A model generated the notes under the pieces. It was not told where the DNA came from. It did no database searches and saw only the letters and a list, made by a program, of their open reading frames with translations. Of a DNA stretch of 64,000 nucleotides, positions 1 through 8,672 are shown one piece after another (the stretch's first letter is position 1; each line of letters starts with the position of its first letter). The DNA comes from Zhihengliuella halotolerans (GTDB lineage: Bacteria; Actinomycetota; Actinomycetes; Actinomycetales; Micrococcaceae). The position numbers and the translations under genes are program-made. The stretch spans positions 2,852,001 through 2,916,000 of the forward strand of contig NZ_SHLA01000001.1 of NCBI RefSeq assembly GCF_004217565.1. The letters run 5' to 3'.

Positions 1-570
1 GAGGTGCGGGCCATTGCCGACCACGTGCACACGCTCGGAATGCGGCTGCACATGGACGGCGCGCGGCTGTCCAACGCGGGCGCCCACCTGGGCGTGCCGC
101 TGCGCGAATTCACGACGGACGCAGGTGTCGACGTCCTCTCGCTCGGCGGGACGAAGAACGGCATGCTGCTCGGCGAGGCCGTGGTGTGGCTCGGCGACGA
201 TGACCCGGGCCTGACCTACCTCCGCAAGATGAACATGCAGCTGGGTTCGAAGATGCGCTTCCTCTCCGCCCAGCTCATCGCCCTGTACGAGGGCGACCTG
301 TGGCTGCGCTCGGCGGGCCACGCGAACGAGATGGCCCAGCGGCTCCGCGCGGGTCTGGACGGAATCGACGCGGTGACCGTGACGCAGCGGACGCAGTCCA
401 ACGGCGTATTCGCGGTGCTGCCCGGCGGCGCGGCGGATCGCGTGCGCGAGTCCTACCGTTTCTACGACTGGGATCCCGCCACGGGCGAGGTCCGCTGGAT
501 GTGCTCGTGGGACACCACCGAGGAGGACATCGACGGCCTGCTCGCTGCGGTGAAGGCCGCGGTGGCCTGA
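1..570 (+). CDS. Low-specificity L-threonine aldolase family protein (C-terminal part, 5' end outside window)
   Basis: The reading frame is open from the first base, so the start lies upstream of the window and about 189 codons are visible. The motif DGARL (family aspartate near the pyridoxal phosphate ring nitrogen) is followed by LSLGGTKNG, whose lysine is the expected Schiff-base residue. The order and spacing match the C-terminal two thirds of fold-type I threonine aldolases (beta-eliminating lyase family), which cleave L-threonine or allo-threonine to glycine and acetaldehyde in the cytosol. A strong hairpin follows the stop codon, so it probably ends its own transcript. The exact substrate cannot be read from the sequence. 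Confidence 0.88.
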   Translation, partial: EVRAIADHVHTLGMRLHMDGARLSNAGAHLGVPLREFTTDAGVDVLSLGGTKNGMLLGEAVVWLGDDDPGLTYLRKMNMQLGSKMRFLSAQLIALYEGDLWLRSAGHANEMAQRLRAGLDGIDAVTVTQRTQSNGVFAVLPGGAADRVRESYRFYDWDPATGEVRWMCSWDTTEEDIDGLLAAVKAAVA

Positions 571-591
571 CGCCACGCCGGCAACAACCTG

Positions 592-626
592 AGAGCGGTC
601 CGCGACATCGAGTCGCGGGCCGCTCT
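592..626 (+). terminator. Hairpin terminator after the aldolase gene
   Basis: A 15-base-pair GC-rich stem (592-606 pairing with 612-626, one T-G pair) closes a five-base loop. It starts 21 bases after the aldolase stop. Only a short T-rich tail follows, which is usual for high-GC actinobacteria. Confidence 0.75.
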
Positions 627-658
627 TGTCGTACCCGCGCCGCCGGGCACACCGAAAC

Positions 659-704
659 ATACCCCTAGGGGGTACTTGACGCCGATACCCTCCAGGGGTA
701 TTGT
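659..704 (+). promoter_or_regulatory. csoR promoter with two CsoR-type copper operators
   Basis: Two GC-centred inverted repeats are visible: TACCCCTAGGGGGTA (660-674) and ATACCCTCCAGGGGTAT (685-701). They resemble the pseudo-palindromes bound by CsoR repressors. Between and within them lie a -35-like TTGACG (676-681) and a -10-like TATTGT (699-704) with a 17-base spacer. Both sites overlap or abut the promoter, so apo-CsoR should block transcription and Cu(I) should release it. Transcription from this -10 would begin at or one base before the ATG at 712, which suggests a leaderless csoR mRNA. Confidence 0.8.
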
Positions 705-711
705 CGTGGTT

Positions 712-1032
712 ATGGAGACGCACACCGATACGACCCACGGGCACGGCTACTCGGCCGACAAGGACGCCCTGCTCAAGCGCCTGCGCCGGATCGAAGGCCA
801 AGTGCGGGGCATCGCCCGGATGGTCGAGGAGGACACGTACTGCATCGACGTCCTCACCCAGGTCTCCGCGGTCAACGCGGCGATGCACAAGGTCTCCCTC
901 AACCTCGTCGAGGACCACATCGGCCACTGCGTCGTCGGTGCCGCCGAGGAATCACAAGCCACCGGCGACCCGAGCATCGTCGAAGCCAAGGTCAAAGAAG
1001 CTTCAGCAGCCATCAGCCGCCTGTTGCGCTGA
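712..1032 (+). CDS. csoR: Copper-sensing transcriptional repressor CsoR
   Basis: This 106-residue protein matches the all-helical CsoR/RcnR family. The Cu(I) ligand triad is present with M. tuberculosis CsoR spacing: Cys44, His69, Cys73. The helix with RLRRIEGQVRGI carries the family DNA-contact arginines. The N-terminus is histidine-rich. I chose the ATG at 712, not an in-frame ATG at 676, because the earlier one lies inside the promoter and operators. It is the first gene of a copper operon with copZ and copA and is expected to repress itself and those genes until Cu(I) binds. Confidence 0.92.
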   Translation: METHTDTTHGHGYSADKDALLKRLRRIEGQVRGIARMVEEDTYCIDVLTQVSAVNAAMHKVSLNLVEDHIGHCVVGAAEESQATGDPSIVEAKVKEASAAISRLLR

Positions 1033-1058
1033 ACCAAAACCACCCAGGAGGAACCACC

Positions 1059-1286
1059 ATGAGCAAGACCCTCACCGTCAGTATCTCGGGCATGACCTGC
1101 GGCCACTGCGTCGCCTCCGTCACCGAGGAGATCGAGGCCATCGCCGGCGTCGACTCCGTGGACATCGATCTCAACGCCGGTGGCACGTCCACCGCGACCA
1201 TCACCTCCGTGGGCGACCTCGACGAAGCGGAGGTCAGCGAGGCCGTCGCCGAGGCCGGATACACCCTCATCAGCAACAACGCCTGA
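1059..1286 (+). CDS. copZ: Heavy-metal-associated domain protein, CopZ-like copper chaperone
   Basis: A 75-residue single ferredoxin-like HMA domain with the Cu(I)-binding motif MTCGHC at residues 12-17. It has no signal peptide and so is cytosolic. It starts 26 bases after csoR, behind a strong ribosome binding site (AGGAGG, 1047-1052). Such proteins carry Cu(I) to the P-type ATPase encoded just downstream and can hand copper to CsoR. Transfer to CopA here is inferred from family and position. Confidence 0.93.
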   Translation: MSKTLTVSISGMTCGHCVASVTEEIEAIAGVDSVDIDLNAGGTSTATITSVGDLDEAEVSEAVAEAGYTLISNNA

Positions 1287-1414
1287 TCACCCGGCGAATT
1301 CCGCCCGCTTTCACCGCCCCTCCCGCTCGGTAGCAACCACCACCGGTTGATTCCCTACCTTTCCGCGCCCTCGGGCCGGTTGAAAGTGGGCGGTTTTTCC
1401 CCTAGGAGCCCGCC

Positions 1415-3682
1415 ATGACCACGCACCACAGCCATTCCCACGCAGAAACCGAAACCCGCACGGTCGACCTGAACGTCGAGGGCATGACGTGCGCGTCGTG
1501 CGTCGGGCGGGTCGAGCGCAAACTCGGCAAGCTCGACGGCGTCGAAGCGAGCGTGAACCTGCCCCTCGAGTCGGCCAACGTGAAGGTCCCGTCCCACGTC
1601 AGCGACGAGGACCTGATCGCCGCCGTCGAATCGGCCGGATACCGCGCCAGCGTCAAGCAGCCCGAACACGGCGGGCACGCGGGGCACCAGCACGACGACG
1701 TCCCCGCCGACGTCATCCGACCCCGGCTCATCGTCGCGGCCGCGCTGACAATCCCGCTCTTCGTGATCTCGATGATCCCCGCGGCACAGTTCCCGCACTG
1801 GGGCTGGGTCGCCCTCGCCCTCTCCGCGCCGGTCACGCTGTACTCCGGCTGGCCCTTCCACCGGGCCGCCGCGATCAACGCCCGCCACGGCGCATCGACG
1901 ATGGACACGCTCGTCTCCATCGGCGTGCTCGCCGCCTTCCTGTTCTCCACCTGGCAGCTGATCGCCGACCCGATGCTCACCGCCCATGCGGGCGCGGGCA
2001 TGGCGTCCATGGCGGACCACCAGCTCTACTTCGAGGTCGCCGGCGTCGTCACGACGTTCCTGCTGCTCGGCCGCTGGTTGGAAGCGCGCGCCAAATCCCG
2101 GGCCGGCGACGCCCTGAAGTCCCTGCTCAGCCTGGGCGCGAAGGATGCCGTCGTCCTGCGCGACGGAGCGGAGCACCGCGTTCCGGCCGAGTCCCTCTCC
2201 CCCGGCGACGTCATCGTGGTTCGACCGGGCGAGAAGATCGCCACGGACGGCCGCGTCACCGAAGGTTCCTCCGCCGTCGACACCTCCGTGATCACCGGCG
2301 AGTCCGTGCCTGTTGAGGTCTCCCCCGGTGACAGCGTCACGGGCGCGACGATCAACACGTCCGGCCGGCTGCTCGTGGAGGCCACCCGCGTCGGCAGCGA
2401 CACCACGCTCGCCCAGATGGGCCGCCTCGTCTCGCAAGCGCAGACCGGCAAGGCTCCCATTGCGCGCCTCGCGGACCGCATCTCGTCGGTGTTCGTGCCG
2501 ATCGTCCTGGTCATCGCCGTCCTGACCTTCGTGTTGTGGATCGTGTTCTCGGGCGACACGCAATCGGCGTTCACGGCGGCCGTCACCGTCCTGGTCATCG
2601 CCTGCCCGTGCGCGCTCGGGCTCGCCACGCCGGTGGGCCTCCTCGCCGGCACCGGTCGCGGCGCGCAACTGGGCCTGCTGATCCGCGGCCCGCAGGTCCT
2701 CGAGGACACCCGCCGCATCGATACCGTGGTGCTCGACAAGACCGGCACGGTCACGGCCGGCGAGCTTCAGGTGACGGCCGTCGAGCCGTTCGGCAACCTC
2801 TCCGCAGATCGCCTGCACGCCCTGGCCGCCGCCGTCGAAGCCGGGTCCGAGCACCCCATCGCCGCCGCGATCGTGGCCGCGTCCCCGGCGGAAGCCTTCA
2901 CCGCGGCCAACTTCTCCTCGGCCGCCGGCGGCGGCGTCAGCGCCGACGTCGTGCTCGACGGCGCAGCGGAACCGGCGCGGGTGCACGTCGGCCAGGCCCG
3001 CTGGCTCGCCGAGGTGGGCGTCGACCTCACCGAGGCCGAGCGCGAGCGCCTCGCCGAAGCTCAGGCCCAGGGTGCGACGGCGGTGCTTGTCGGCATCGTC
3101 GACGCGGAGGGTTCGCGGGCGGCGGGCATCGTCTCGCTGCAGGACACAGTGAAGCCGGGCTCCGCGGCGGCGATCGGCCGGCTCAAGGAGATCGGGTTGC
3201 GCCCCGTCCTGCTGACGGGCGACAACGAGCAGGTCGCGGCCCAGGTGGCCGCCGAGGTGGGCATCGACCCCGCGGACGTGTTCGCCGGAGTCCTGCCCGA
3301 GGGCAAGGTCGAGGCGGTGAAGCGGCTGCAGGCCGACGGCGGACAGGTCGCGATGGTCGGCGATGGCGTGAACGACGCCCCCGCGCTGGCGACCGCCGAC
3401 CTCGGGATCGCCATGGGTTCGGGCACGGACGTCGCGATCGAGGCCGCGGACATCACGGTCATGGGCAGCGAGCTGGGGCAGGTCGTCACCTCGATCGAGC
3501 TCTCGCGCAAGACGCTGGCGGTCATCAAGACCAACCTGTTCTGGGCGTTCGCGTACAACACGCTCGGCATCCCGGTCGCGGCGCTCGGCCTGCTGAACCC
3601 GATGCTCGCGGGGCTCGCGATGGCGGCGAGCTCGGTGCTCGTGGTCGCGAACTCGCTGCGGTTGCTGCGTTTCGGACGATGA
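1415..3682 (+). CDS. copA: Copper-exporting P1B-type ATPase CopA
   Basis: A 755-residue membrane pump. An N-terminal HMA domain has MTCASC at residues 24-29, after a His-rich start (HHSHSH) and before a second His-rich stretch near residues 90-100. The ion-pathway motif CPC is at about 397-399, the phosphorylation motif DKTGT at 441-445, the P1B-specific SEHP motif follows, and GDGVNDAP forms the hinge. These mark a Cu(I) exporter using ATP hydrolysis at the cytoplasmic membrane. It lies 128 bases after copZ, with its own ribosome binding site (CTAGGAG), and ends at a perfect hairpin terminator. Confidence 0.95.
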   Translation: MTTHHSHSHAETETRTVDLNVEGMTCASCVGRVERKLGKLDGVEASVNLPLESANVKVPSHVSDEDLIAAVESAGYRASVKQPEHGGHAGHQHDDVPADVIRPRLIVAAALTIPLFVISMIPAAQFPHWGWVALALSAPVTLYSGWPFHRAAAINARHGASTMDTLVSIGVLAAFLFSTWQLIADPMLTAHAGAGMASMADHQLYFEVAGVVTTFLLLGRWLEARAKSRAGDALKSLLSLGAKDAVVLRDGAEHRVPAESLSPGDVIVVRPGEKIATDGRVTEGSSAVDTSVITGESVPVEVSPGDSVTGATINTSGRLLVEATRVGSDTTLAQMGRLVSQAQTGKAPIARLADRISSVFVPIVLVIAVLTFVLWIVFSGDTQSAFTAAVTVLVIACPCALGLATPVGLLAGTGRGAQLGLLIRGPQVLEDTRRIDTVVLDKTGTVTAGELQVTAVEPFGNLSADRLHALAAAVEAGSEHPIAAAIVAASPAEAFTAANFSSAAGGGVSADVVLDGAAEPARVHVGQARWLAEVGVDLTEAERERLAEAQAQGATAVLVGIVDAEGSRAAGIVSLQDTVKPGSAAAIGRLKEIGLRPVLLTGDNEQVAAQVAAEVGIDPADVFAGVLPEGKVEAVKRLQADGGQVAMVGDGVNDAPALATADLGIAMGSGTDVAIEAADITVMGSELGQVVTSIELSRKTLAVIKTNLFWAFAYNTLGIPVAALGLLNPMLAGLAMAASSVLVVANSLRLLRFGR

Positions 3683-3690
3683 GTCACCTC

Positions 3691-3720
3691 GTGCCCATGG
3701 GGAGTTCTCCCCATGGGCAC
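3691..3720 (+). terminator. Terminator of the copper operon
   Basis: A perfect 13-base-pair stem (3691-3703 with 3708-3720) closes a GTTC loop, starting eight bases after the copA stop codon. The region after it is AT-richer. This is the most regular hairpin in this part of the window and should end the csoR-copZ-copA transcript. Confidence 0.85.
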
Positions 3721-3777
3721 GATCATTCTGGTTGAGTTAGCATTTATCTAAATTCTTGACTGAAAGGACTTAGTTTG

Positions 3778-4188
3778 ATGCGCAAGACAACTCGACGTTC
3801 CAGAATCGCACTTATCGCCGCCGCCAGCCTGATCTTGGGTGGCTCCCTGAGTGTGACCGCACCACCCGCACCAGCCGAGGCCGCTGGCCAATGCGTGGAC
3901 TACAACTACAGCTCGGGCGGCTACTCCAGCTGCGTGGGCAATATCCAGGTGCTGCTCAACGCTTTCCGCCTCAGCCCCGGCTCGACCTACCAGACCCTCG
4001 CAGTCGACAACGCCTACGGCCCCGCAACCCGCTCGGCGGTGATTGACTTCCAGCGCTACTGGGGCCTTCAGGCCGACGGGATCGTGGGTCCCCAGACGTG
4101 GCGCGTGCTCTGCGCACCCCAGATGGGCCCGGGTCCGGTCAGCTGGTACCCCTACACAGCTGCCCGCGCTTCGGGCTGCAATATCTAG
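3778..4188 (+). CDS. Secreted protein with a peptidoglycan-binding domain
   Basis: The ATG at 3778 is preceded by GAAAGGA (3762-3768). The 136-residue product has an arginine-rich N-terminus, a hydrophobic core and a likely signal-peptidase site at AEA-AGQ near residue 37. The mature part is a single PG_binding_1-like domain with the typical ending DGIVGPQTW. Such domains bind cell-wall peptidoglycan. There is no catalytic domain, so it is either a stand-alone binding module or a small inhibitor or effector. Four cysteines in the mature part could form disulfides. The gene is monocistronic, between two hairpin terminators. Confidence 0.82.
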   Translation: MRKTTRRSRIALIAAASLILGGSLSVTAPPAPAEAAGQCVDYNYSSGGYSSCVGNIQVLLNAFRLSPGSTYQTLAVDNAYGPATRSAVIDFQRYWGLQADGIVGPQTWRVLCAPQMGPGPVSWYPYTAARASGCNI

Positions 4189-4210
4189 TGCCCCATCAGC
4201 AGCGCCCCGC

Positions 4211-4237
4211 CTGCCCTCCTCTGGCCCAGGAGGGCAG
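4211..4237 (+). terminator. Terminator after the peptidoglycan-binding protein gene
   Basis: CTGCCCTCCT (4211-4220) pairs perfectly with AGGAGGGCAG (4228-4237) around a seven-base loop. It lies 22 bases after the stop codon. Confidence 0.75.
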
Positions 4238-4287
4238 GAGGGGGCAGTGCGTCTCGGCGACGACCTCGCCGAAGCCCTGCACAACGC

Positions 4288-4964
4288 ATGAGCATTCAGC
4301 GGCCTCAGCAGCCTCCGTCGCCGTTTGTCATCGAGGCCTTCAAGGCATGCGGCGCACCTGCCCGCGTTCCCGGCGGGGAGGGCTCCTCGTGGCGGGTCGC
4401 CGACCTGGTGTTCAAGCCGGCAGACAACCAAGAACAACTTGCGTGGTGGGCCGAAGCCGTCGCGGACATCGGGGACCCCGATCTGCTCCGGCTGCCGGCT
4501 CCTGCCCGCACCTCCTCGGGCGCCCTCGTCGTCGATGGCTGGACCGCCACGCATTTCCTCGAGGGCGAACACGAGTCCGGCCGTTGGGTGGACGTCGCCC
4601 GGGCGGGCGAAGCCTTTTGCGATCTCCTCGAACCGATCCAGCGTCCGGGCTTTCTGGCTCGACGTCAGGACCCCTGGGCTCGAGCCGACCGAATCGCGTG
4701 GGGTGAGGAGCCGCTGACCGGGTTCAAGGCTGAACCCCTGGTCACCGGGATCATCGACCTCCTGACACCTCTCACGGGGCCGGAACACAGCTGATCGACC
4801 AGATCAGCCACGACCCGGATTTCCCCCAGTACCTGCTCCGGGCGCTGCTGTACCGTATGGCCGCGGACGCGTTCCTGACCGGAACCGAGCAGATGGGGCT
4901 CCAGGCCTCGAACGCCTACGTGGAGATCACCAACGCTGCCTGTCACCGAGCTGCGCGCGGCTGA
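4288..4964 (+). pseudogene. Broken phosphotransferase-like gene (internal deletion/frameshift)
   Basis: The 5' part (4288-4794, 168 codons) reads as the N-terminal lobe of a kinase-fold protein. It has a glycine-rich GGEGSSWRV strand and a VFKP lysine, and resembles actinobacterial aminoglycoside-phosphotransferase-like proteins of the TIGR02569 type. That frame stops at 4792. Another frame begins immediately (ctg at 4791) and runs to a stop at 4962-4964 with a plausible C-terminal helical segment (LIDQISHDPDFPQYLLRALL). The catalytic loop (HGD) and metal-binding segment expected between the halves are absent from both frames. The simplest reading is a deletion that also shifted the frame. 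The family name is from memory of sequence style. Confidence 0.55.
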
Positions 4965-4994
4965 ACCTCCGTCAGCGCACCGCTTCCCCGCGCC

Positions 4995-5450
4995 TCAAGC
5001 GCTACGGTGCCAGCCCCGCCACTGCGGGAACAGGACCCAGACGCACAGTATGACCGCCACCGCGCCGTGCCCGAGCACTGCCACGGGCGCCAGGACCGAC
5101 GGCGAGAGGAACGCGCCCACGACAACTGCCGCGCAGCCGGCCGCGACAATGCAGGCCGCGATGCGCCAGCGTGGAATGCTGCCCGCCCGGAGGAGCCCGA
5201 AGCCGGCGAAGTAAAGCAGGGCCAGCCCGATCGTGTAGAGGGCCCAGCCCCAGAGCTGAGCCGCGTAGGACCACCCAGGCTCCGAGGCCGGGGCCCCGGT
5301 GAGCACTGACAGGCTCGACACGGCGAAAACCACCGCCATGAGCGCCCGGGAGATTTTCACGCTGGATCCGGCTCGTGTTGCGGGAGACGTCGCATCGGCC
5401 GCCGGCAATCCAGCCGCGCGCGTCACCGAGTCGGTCGTTGGGCGGCTCAC
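4995..5450 (-). CDS. Hypothetical four-helix membrane protein
   Basis: The GTG at 5450 overlaps the stop codon of the upstream gene in the pattern GTGA, indicating translational coupling. The product is about 151 residues. A polar N-terminus of about 30 residues is followed by four hydrophobic segments, with conserved-looking tryptophans near the C-terminus. I do not recognise a family. The reading frame stays open upstream into the neighbouring gene, but that part reads as arginine-rich shadow sequence and is excluded. It is co-transcribed with the next small membrane protein. Confidence 0.6.
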   Translation of the reverse strand: MSRPTTDSVTRAAGLPAADATSPATRAGSSVKISRALMAVVFAVSSLSVLTGAPASEPGWSYAAQLWGWALYTIGLALLYFAGFGLLRAGSIPRWRIAACIVAAGCAAVVVGAFLSPSVLAPVAVLGHGAVAVILCVWVLFPQWRGWHRSA

Positions 5451-5869
5451 GTGTCGAGGGGCCAGCCGGGCGAGAACACGGTGGGCGCGATGAGCATGCC
5501 CAGAAAGACGAGCATGAGCGGGCCGAACGGCTGCCAGAACCCGGTCTCGGCGGCGGCGAGATTCGTGACCTCGGCCTCGGCGAGGACGAAGACGGCGGCG
5601 ATCGAGGCGACGGAGAGCGCCAGGCCCGAGGCGCCGATCCAGCGCATGTTCTCGGCTGCGGGCCGCCAATACCGGGCACTCAGCAGCGTCACGACGGCGG
5701 CCAACAGGATCCACATCGCGGCGATGGCGATCATGATCGGATCGTCCGCGCGCGCCAGCATCCAGCCGCCGAAACCCGCCGTGAAGAGCGTCAGCAGCAC
5801 TGCGGCGACCGGGCGCCGGTGATCGCGTTGTTCGACCTGGTGCGCCGTGCTCATGTCGACTACGTCCAT
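5447..5869 (-). CDS. Hypothetical small integral membrane protein
   Basis: A 140-residue protein with about four predicted membrane segments and short polar connections. An in-frame ATG at 5854 (protein starting MSTAHQ) is an alternative start. It shows no known catalytic motif. The stop overlaps the start of the downstream membrane protein gene, so the two form a bicistronic unit. Function is unknown; a paired membrane complex is possible. Confidence 0.6.
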   Translation of the reverse strand: MDVVDMSTAHQVEQRDHRRPVAAVLLTLFTAGFGGWMLARADDPIMIAIAAMWILLAAVVTLLSARYWRPAAENMRWIGASGLALSVASIAAVFVLAEAEVTNLAAAETGFWQPFGPLMLVFLGMLIAPTVFSPGWPLDT

Positions 5870-5946
5870 GAATGAATTATCCCCTCTGACACGCCCACCC
5901 TAACGAGTCGCTGGCGGAAGGAGAACCGTCTGTGCCACTCCGTTAC

Positions 5947-6999
5947 CTAAAGGTGATGGATCTCCGCGGTGGCGCTGTGAGGACGAGCCCGGCGCGTCAG
6001 TCGCCGGGCCTGGCGCAGCTCGTCGGCGCGGACGAGGATCACACCAGCGACGATGCACAATCCCCCGAGGAGCTGGATCGGCGCGGGCATCTCGCCGAGC
6101 AGCAGCCACGCCCAGCAGACCGCGAAGATGACCTCCGTCAGGCCGATGAAGGAGGCGAGCGTCGCGCCGAGGGCGCGGGCTGCGAGGATGCCGGAGACGT
6201 AGGCCAGGACGGCGGCCACGACAATCAGGCCGGCCAGAGCCGCCCACCACGGGGTCTCGAAGCCGCTGAAGTTGACCGTCCCGAAGGTCGCCCGCATCGG
6301 CAGCAGCCCGACGGCCCCGAGCGCGAACATCAGCAGGGCGCCGACGAGCAGACCGCCGGTCGTGAGCACGAGCGGGTTCAGCGAGTCGTTCTGCTGCGCG
6401 CCGACCACGAAGAACACCGCGAGCCCGACGGCTGCGATCAGCCCCCACATCACGCCGAGCGGATCCACCCCCTTGGCGCCCGTCACATCGAGGACCAGCA
6501 CCAGCCCGACGACGGAGGTCACCGCCCCGAGGATCGTCAGCAACCGCGGGCTCCGGCGGGTGACGACCCACGCGGCGAGCACGATCAGGATCGGTGCCAT
6601 GTACTCGAGCAGCAGGGCGACGGACACGTCGAGGTACTGCACGGCCTGGAAGTAGGAGAACTGACAAACGGCGACCCCGAAGACACCGAACAGCACGATC
6701 GGCTTCCAGTTGTCGCTGACGGTGTGCCAGCGGCCGCGCAAGACCCACAGCGTCGGCAGCAGCAGCACCAGCGCCGCACCGAGCATGCGAGCGCCCACCG
6801 CGGCACCGCTGGTCCAACCGGCCTCCAGCAGCGGCTTGGCGAACGACCCGCTCGTCGCGAAGACGATCGCGCTGAAGAGGGCGATGCCGAAGCCGGCCAG
6901 GTTACGCCTCGACTGCCCGGCATAGTCCGTCGCCTCGGATGCCGAGAGTGCCCCCGCTCCCACCTGCCCCACGCGCTCTGCCACGGCCGCCTCCTTCAC
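5947..6999 (-). CDS. EamA-family (DMT superfamily) transporter
   Basis: A 350-residue protein with ten hydrophobic segments arranged as two EamA repeats, starting at GTG 6999 behind AGGGAG. The first repeat begins near FGIALFSAIVFATSGSFAKPLLEAGW, and the second carries GLTEVIFAVCWAWLLLGE, typical of drug/metabolite exporters. It is divergent from a CGNR-type regulator across a 151-base AT-rich spacer. This arrangement suggests the regulator controls it in response to the exported compound. The substrate is unknown. Confidence 0.88.
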   Translation of the reverse strand: MKEAAVAERVGQVGAGALSASEATDYAGQSRRNLAGFGIALFSAIVFATSGSFAKPLLEAGWTSGAAVGARMLGAALVLLLPTLWVLRGRWHTVSDNWKPIVLFGVFGVAVCQFSYFQAVQYLDVSVALLLEYMAPILIVLAAWVVTRRSPRLLTILGAVTSVVGLVLVLDVTGAKGVDPLGVMWGLIAAVGLAVFFVVGAQQNDSLNPLVLTTGGLLVGALLMFALGAVGLLPMRATFGTVNFSGFETPWWAALAGLIVVAAVLAYVSGILAARALGATLASFIGLTEVIFAVCWAWLLLGEMPAPIQLLGGLCIVAGVILVRADELRQARRLTRRARPHSATAEIHHL

Positions 7000-7150
7000 T
7001 GGTTCTCCCTGTCAATACTCGCCGCGATTCGGCGCCCACTTGAGATGTCATGAGTGTATTTGATTTGACTACTTACATAAATGCTACGCCTTAAAGTACA
7101 CTGGGAAAACCCGAACCAACCAGTAGCTCATGAGGAGTGACACGACCCAT

Positions 7151-7702
7151 ATGCAGTTTGCCCCTGACACGTTGATCGCACTGCGTTCGGCAGTCAACCT
7201 CGTGAACTCGGCCGAGGCCGAGGTGGACCAGCTCAGGACCGTCGCCGATCTAGATCATTTCCTCGCCGAGGAGCAGTACTCGGGGTTTCGGGCTGGGACG
7301 CAGGGCGAGCTGCGCGAGGTCCGGCACCTGCGCACCGTTTTTCGCGCCCTCTGGGGCGCCGACGTCGACGAGGCGGTGGAGATCGTCAACAACATCCTGC
7401 GCAACGCCCGAGCCCTGCCCCAGCTGGTCAAACACGATGGATGGGACTACCACCTGCACGCGACCACCCACGATGCCCCGCTGGCCGACCGGATCTCCAC
7501 GGAGATCGCACTCGCGGTCATGGACGTCGTCCGCTCCGGCGAGCTCGACCGCCTCCGCACGTGCGCGGCCCACGACTGCCGGGCCGTGCTGCTGGACCTC
7601 TCGCGCAACCGGTCCAAGCGCTTCTGCGACACCGGCAACTGCGCCAACCGCGAGCACGTTCGCGCCTACCGGCAGCGCAAGGCCGGCGCCGGGACGAAGT
7701 AG
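7151..7702 (+). CDS. CGNR zinc-finger (ABATE domain) transcriptional regulator
   Basis: A 183-residue protein from the ATG at 7151. An in-frame ATG at 7130 would add seven residues but overlaps the AGGAG ribosome binding site at 7133-7137. The N-terminal ABATE-like region (ALRSAVNLVNSA) is thought to bind stress ligands in this family. The C-terminal zinc finger has two cysteine pairs, CAAHDC and CDTGNC, followed by ANREHVRAYRQRK. The canonical CGNR signature appears as CANR, a conservative variant. It is divergent from the EamA transporter and probably regulates it. Confidence 0.87.
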   Translation: MQFAPDTLIALRSAVNLVNSAEAEVDQLRTVADLDHFLAEEQYSGFRAGTQGELREVRHLRTVFRALWGADVDEAVEIVNNILRNARALPQLVKHDGWDYHLHATTHDAPLADRISTEIALAVMDVVRSGELDRLRTCAAHDCRAVLLDLSRNRSKRFCDTGNCANREHVRAYRQRKAGAGTK

Positions 7703-7722
7703 GGCAGATTTAAAGCACAAAA

Positions 7723-7742
7723 GGGAGGGCATCCGCCCTCCC
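7723..7742 (-). terminator. Terminator between convergent genes
   Basis: GGGAGGGC (7723-7730) pairs perfectly with GCCCTCCC (7735-7742) around ATCC. On the minus strand the hairpin is followed by TTTTGTGC, a good U-tract for the gene ending at 7770. On the plus strand it lies 20 bases after the CGNR gene but lacks a U-tract there. Confidence 0.75.
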
Positions 7743-7769
7743 TGCGCCCGCCTCAACGGCTGCCCCTGG

Positions 7770-8066
7770 CTAGTGTCCGTGGCCGCCCTTGCGGTCCGGG
7801 TTCTTCGAGGACCGGTTCACGCCCGAGCCCTCACCCAAACCCTTGGGATTGTCCTTCGAGGCCATGATGAGCAGCGACGTCAGCAACAGCGAGGCGATGA
7901 AGGCGATACCGAACGCGACCAGACCGATATCGAACCGGACGTCGTTGTCCCGGCCGCCGGTCGCGGTGATCGTCACGACGGTGCCCGCGATGAGTCCCAG
8001 CACTAGGGAAAAGATCAGTGGCGCCTTGATGCTCTGCTTCCACGACTTCTTGGGCTGATTCGCCAC
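7770..8066 (-). CDS. Small two-helix membrane protein, hypothetical
   Basis: A 98-residue protein starting at GTG 8066 behind a full AGGAGG ribosome binding site. A lysine-rich N-terminus precedes two membrane segments. These are joined by a polar loop (TATGGRDNDVRFD) and followed by a basic, glycine/serine-rich tail ending GGHGH. No family is recognised. The strong ribosome binding site and dedicated terminator support a real, well-translated gene. Confidence 0.65.
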   Translation of the reverse strand: MANQPKKSWKQSIKAPLIFSLVLGLIAGTVVTITATGGRDNDVRFDIGLVAFGIAFIASLLLTSLLIMASKDNPKGLGEGSGVNRSSKNPDRKGGHGH

Positions 8067-8105
8067 TTGGTTCGCCTCCTGCGATGTTTCGGGACCGCGG
8101 TCAGT

Positions 8106-8672
8106 CTACCGTCCGGTCACGTCGGAGGCGGCATCGTGCCGGTACCCCAGTGCCGCAATGGCGACGAAGACCGCCACGATGATCTGACCACCGCCGGCGA
8201 TGCCGAAGATCCCGTGCGCGTCGACGCCCCAGAACAGCACGAGCCCCACGCCGATTCCCATCTCGACCACGCCCGTCAGGGCCCAGTCCCGCGCTGGGAC
8301 GAACCGCTTGCGGGTCCGCGCCCACGCGGCGAGTTGGCCGACACCGCCGGCGATCCAGCCGGCTGCCGCCGCGACGGTCACGCCCGCGACTGTGGGCAAG
8401 AACACCAGTGCGACGCCGGCCGCAAACCAGGCGATGGCCGTCGCCACGAGCGCCGAGCGGGCCGCCGTCGGAGTGGCTGGATCGACGATCAGCCGGCGCA
8501 GCAGCGTCGCGTTGAGCACGAAGAATCCGGCCAGGATCAGCGACAGCGCCTGCAGCGGCGGGGCCGCCCAGAAGACGCTCGTCAGGCCGAGGACCGCGGC
8601 CAACGCCGCCCGCAGCAGCAGCGGTTTCCAGTAGGCGCGGGCAACGGCGGCGGGGGTCTGGACGGAAGGCAC
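8106..8672 (-). CDS. HdeD/DUF308-like multi-pass membrane protein
   Basis: A 188-residue protein starting at GTG 8672, with about six short membrane segments in paired hairpins. Segments such as WAAPPLQALSLILAGFFVLNA and GIAGGGQIIVAVFVAIAALG resemble the DUF308 (HdeD-like) repeat. DUF308 proteins are often linked to acid or envelope stress, but the function here is not shown. It has no operon partner in the same orientation apart from the small gene at 7770, 39 bases downstream. Confidence 0.6.
   Translation of the reverse strand: MPSVQTPAAVARAYWKPLLLRAALAAVLGLTSVFWAAPPLQALSLILAGFFVLNATLLRRLIVDPATPTAARSALVATAIAWFAAGVALVFLPTVAGVTVAAAAGWIAGGVGQLAAWARTRKRFVPARDWALTGVVEMGIGVGLVLFWGVDAHGIFGIAGGGQIIVAVFVAIAALGYRHDAASDVTGR

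Noticed and set aside
676-711. Upstream ATG for csoR
   Set aside because: It would place the start inside the promoter and the second operator, and the added residues are not found in CsoR proteins.
1355-2986. 543-codon minus-strand frame opposite copA
   Set aside because: Composition is typical of a shadow frame, and copA has every P-type ATPase motif.
4995-5714. Extended form of the four-helix membrane protein
   Set aside because: The extra N-terminal part is arginine-rich, overlaps the neighbouring gene out of frame, and a GTGA junction start is available.
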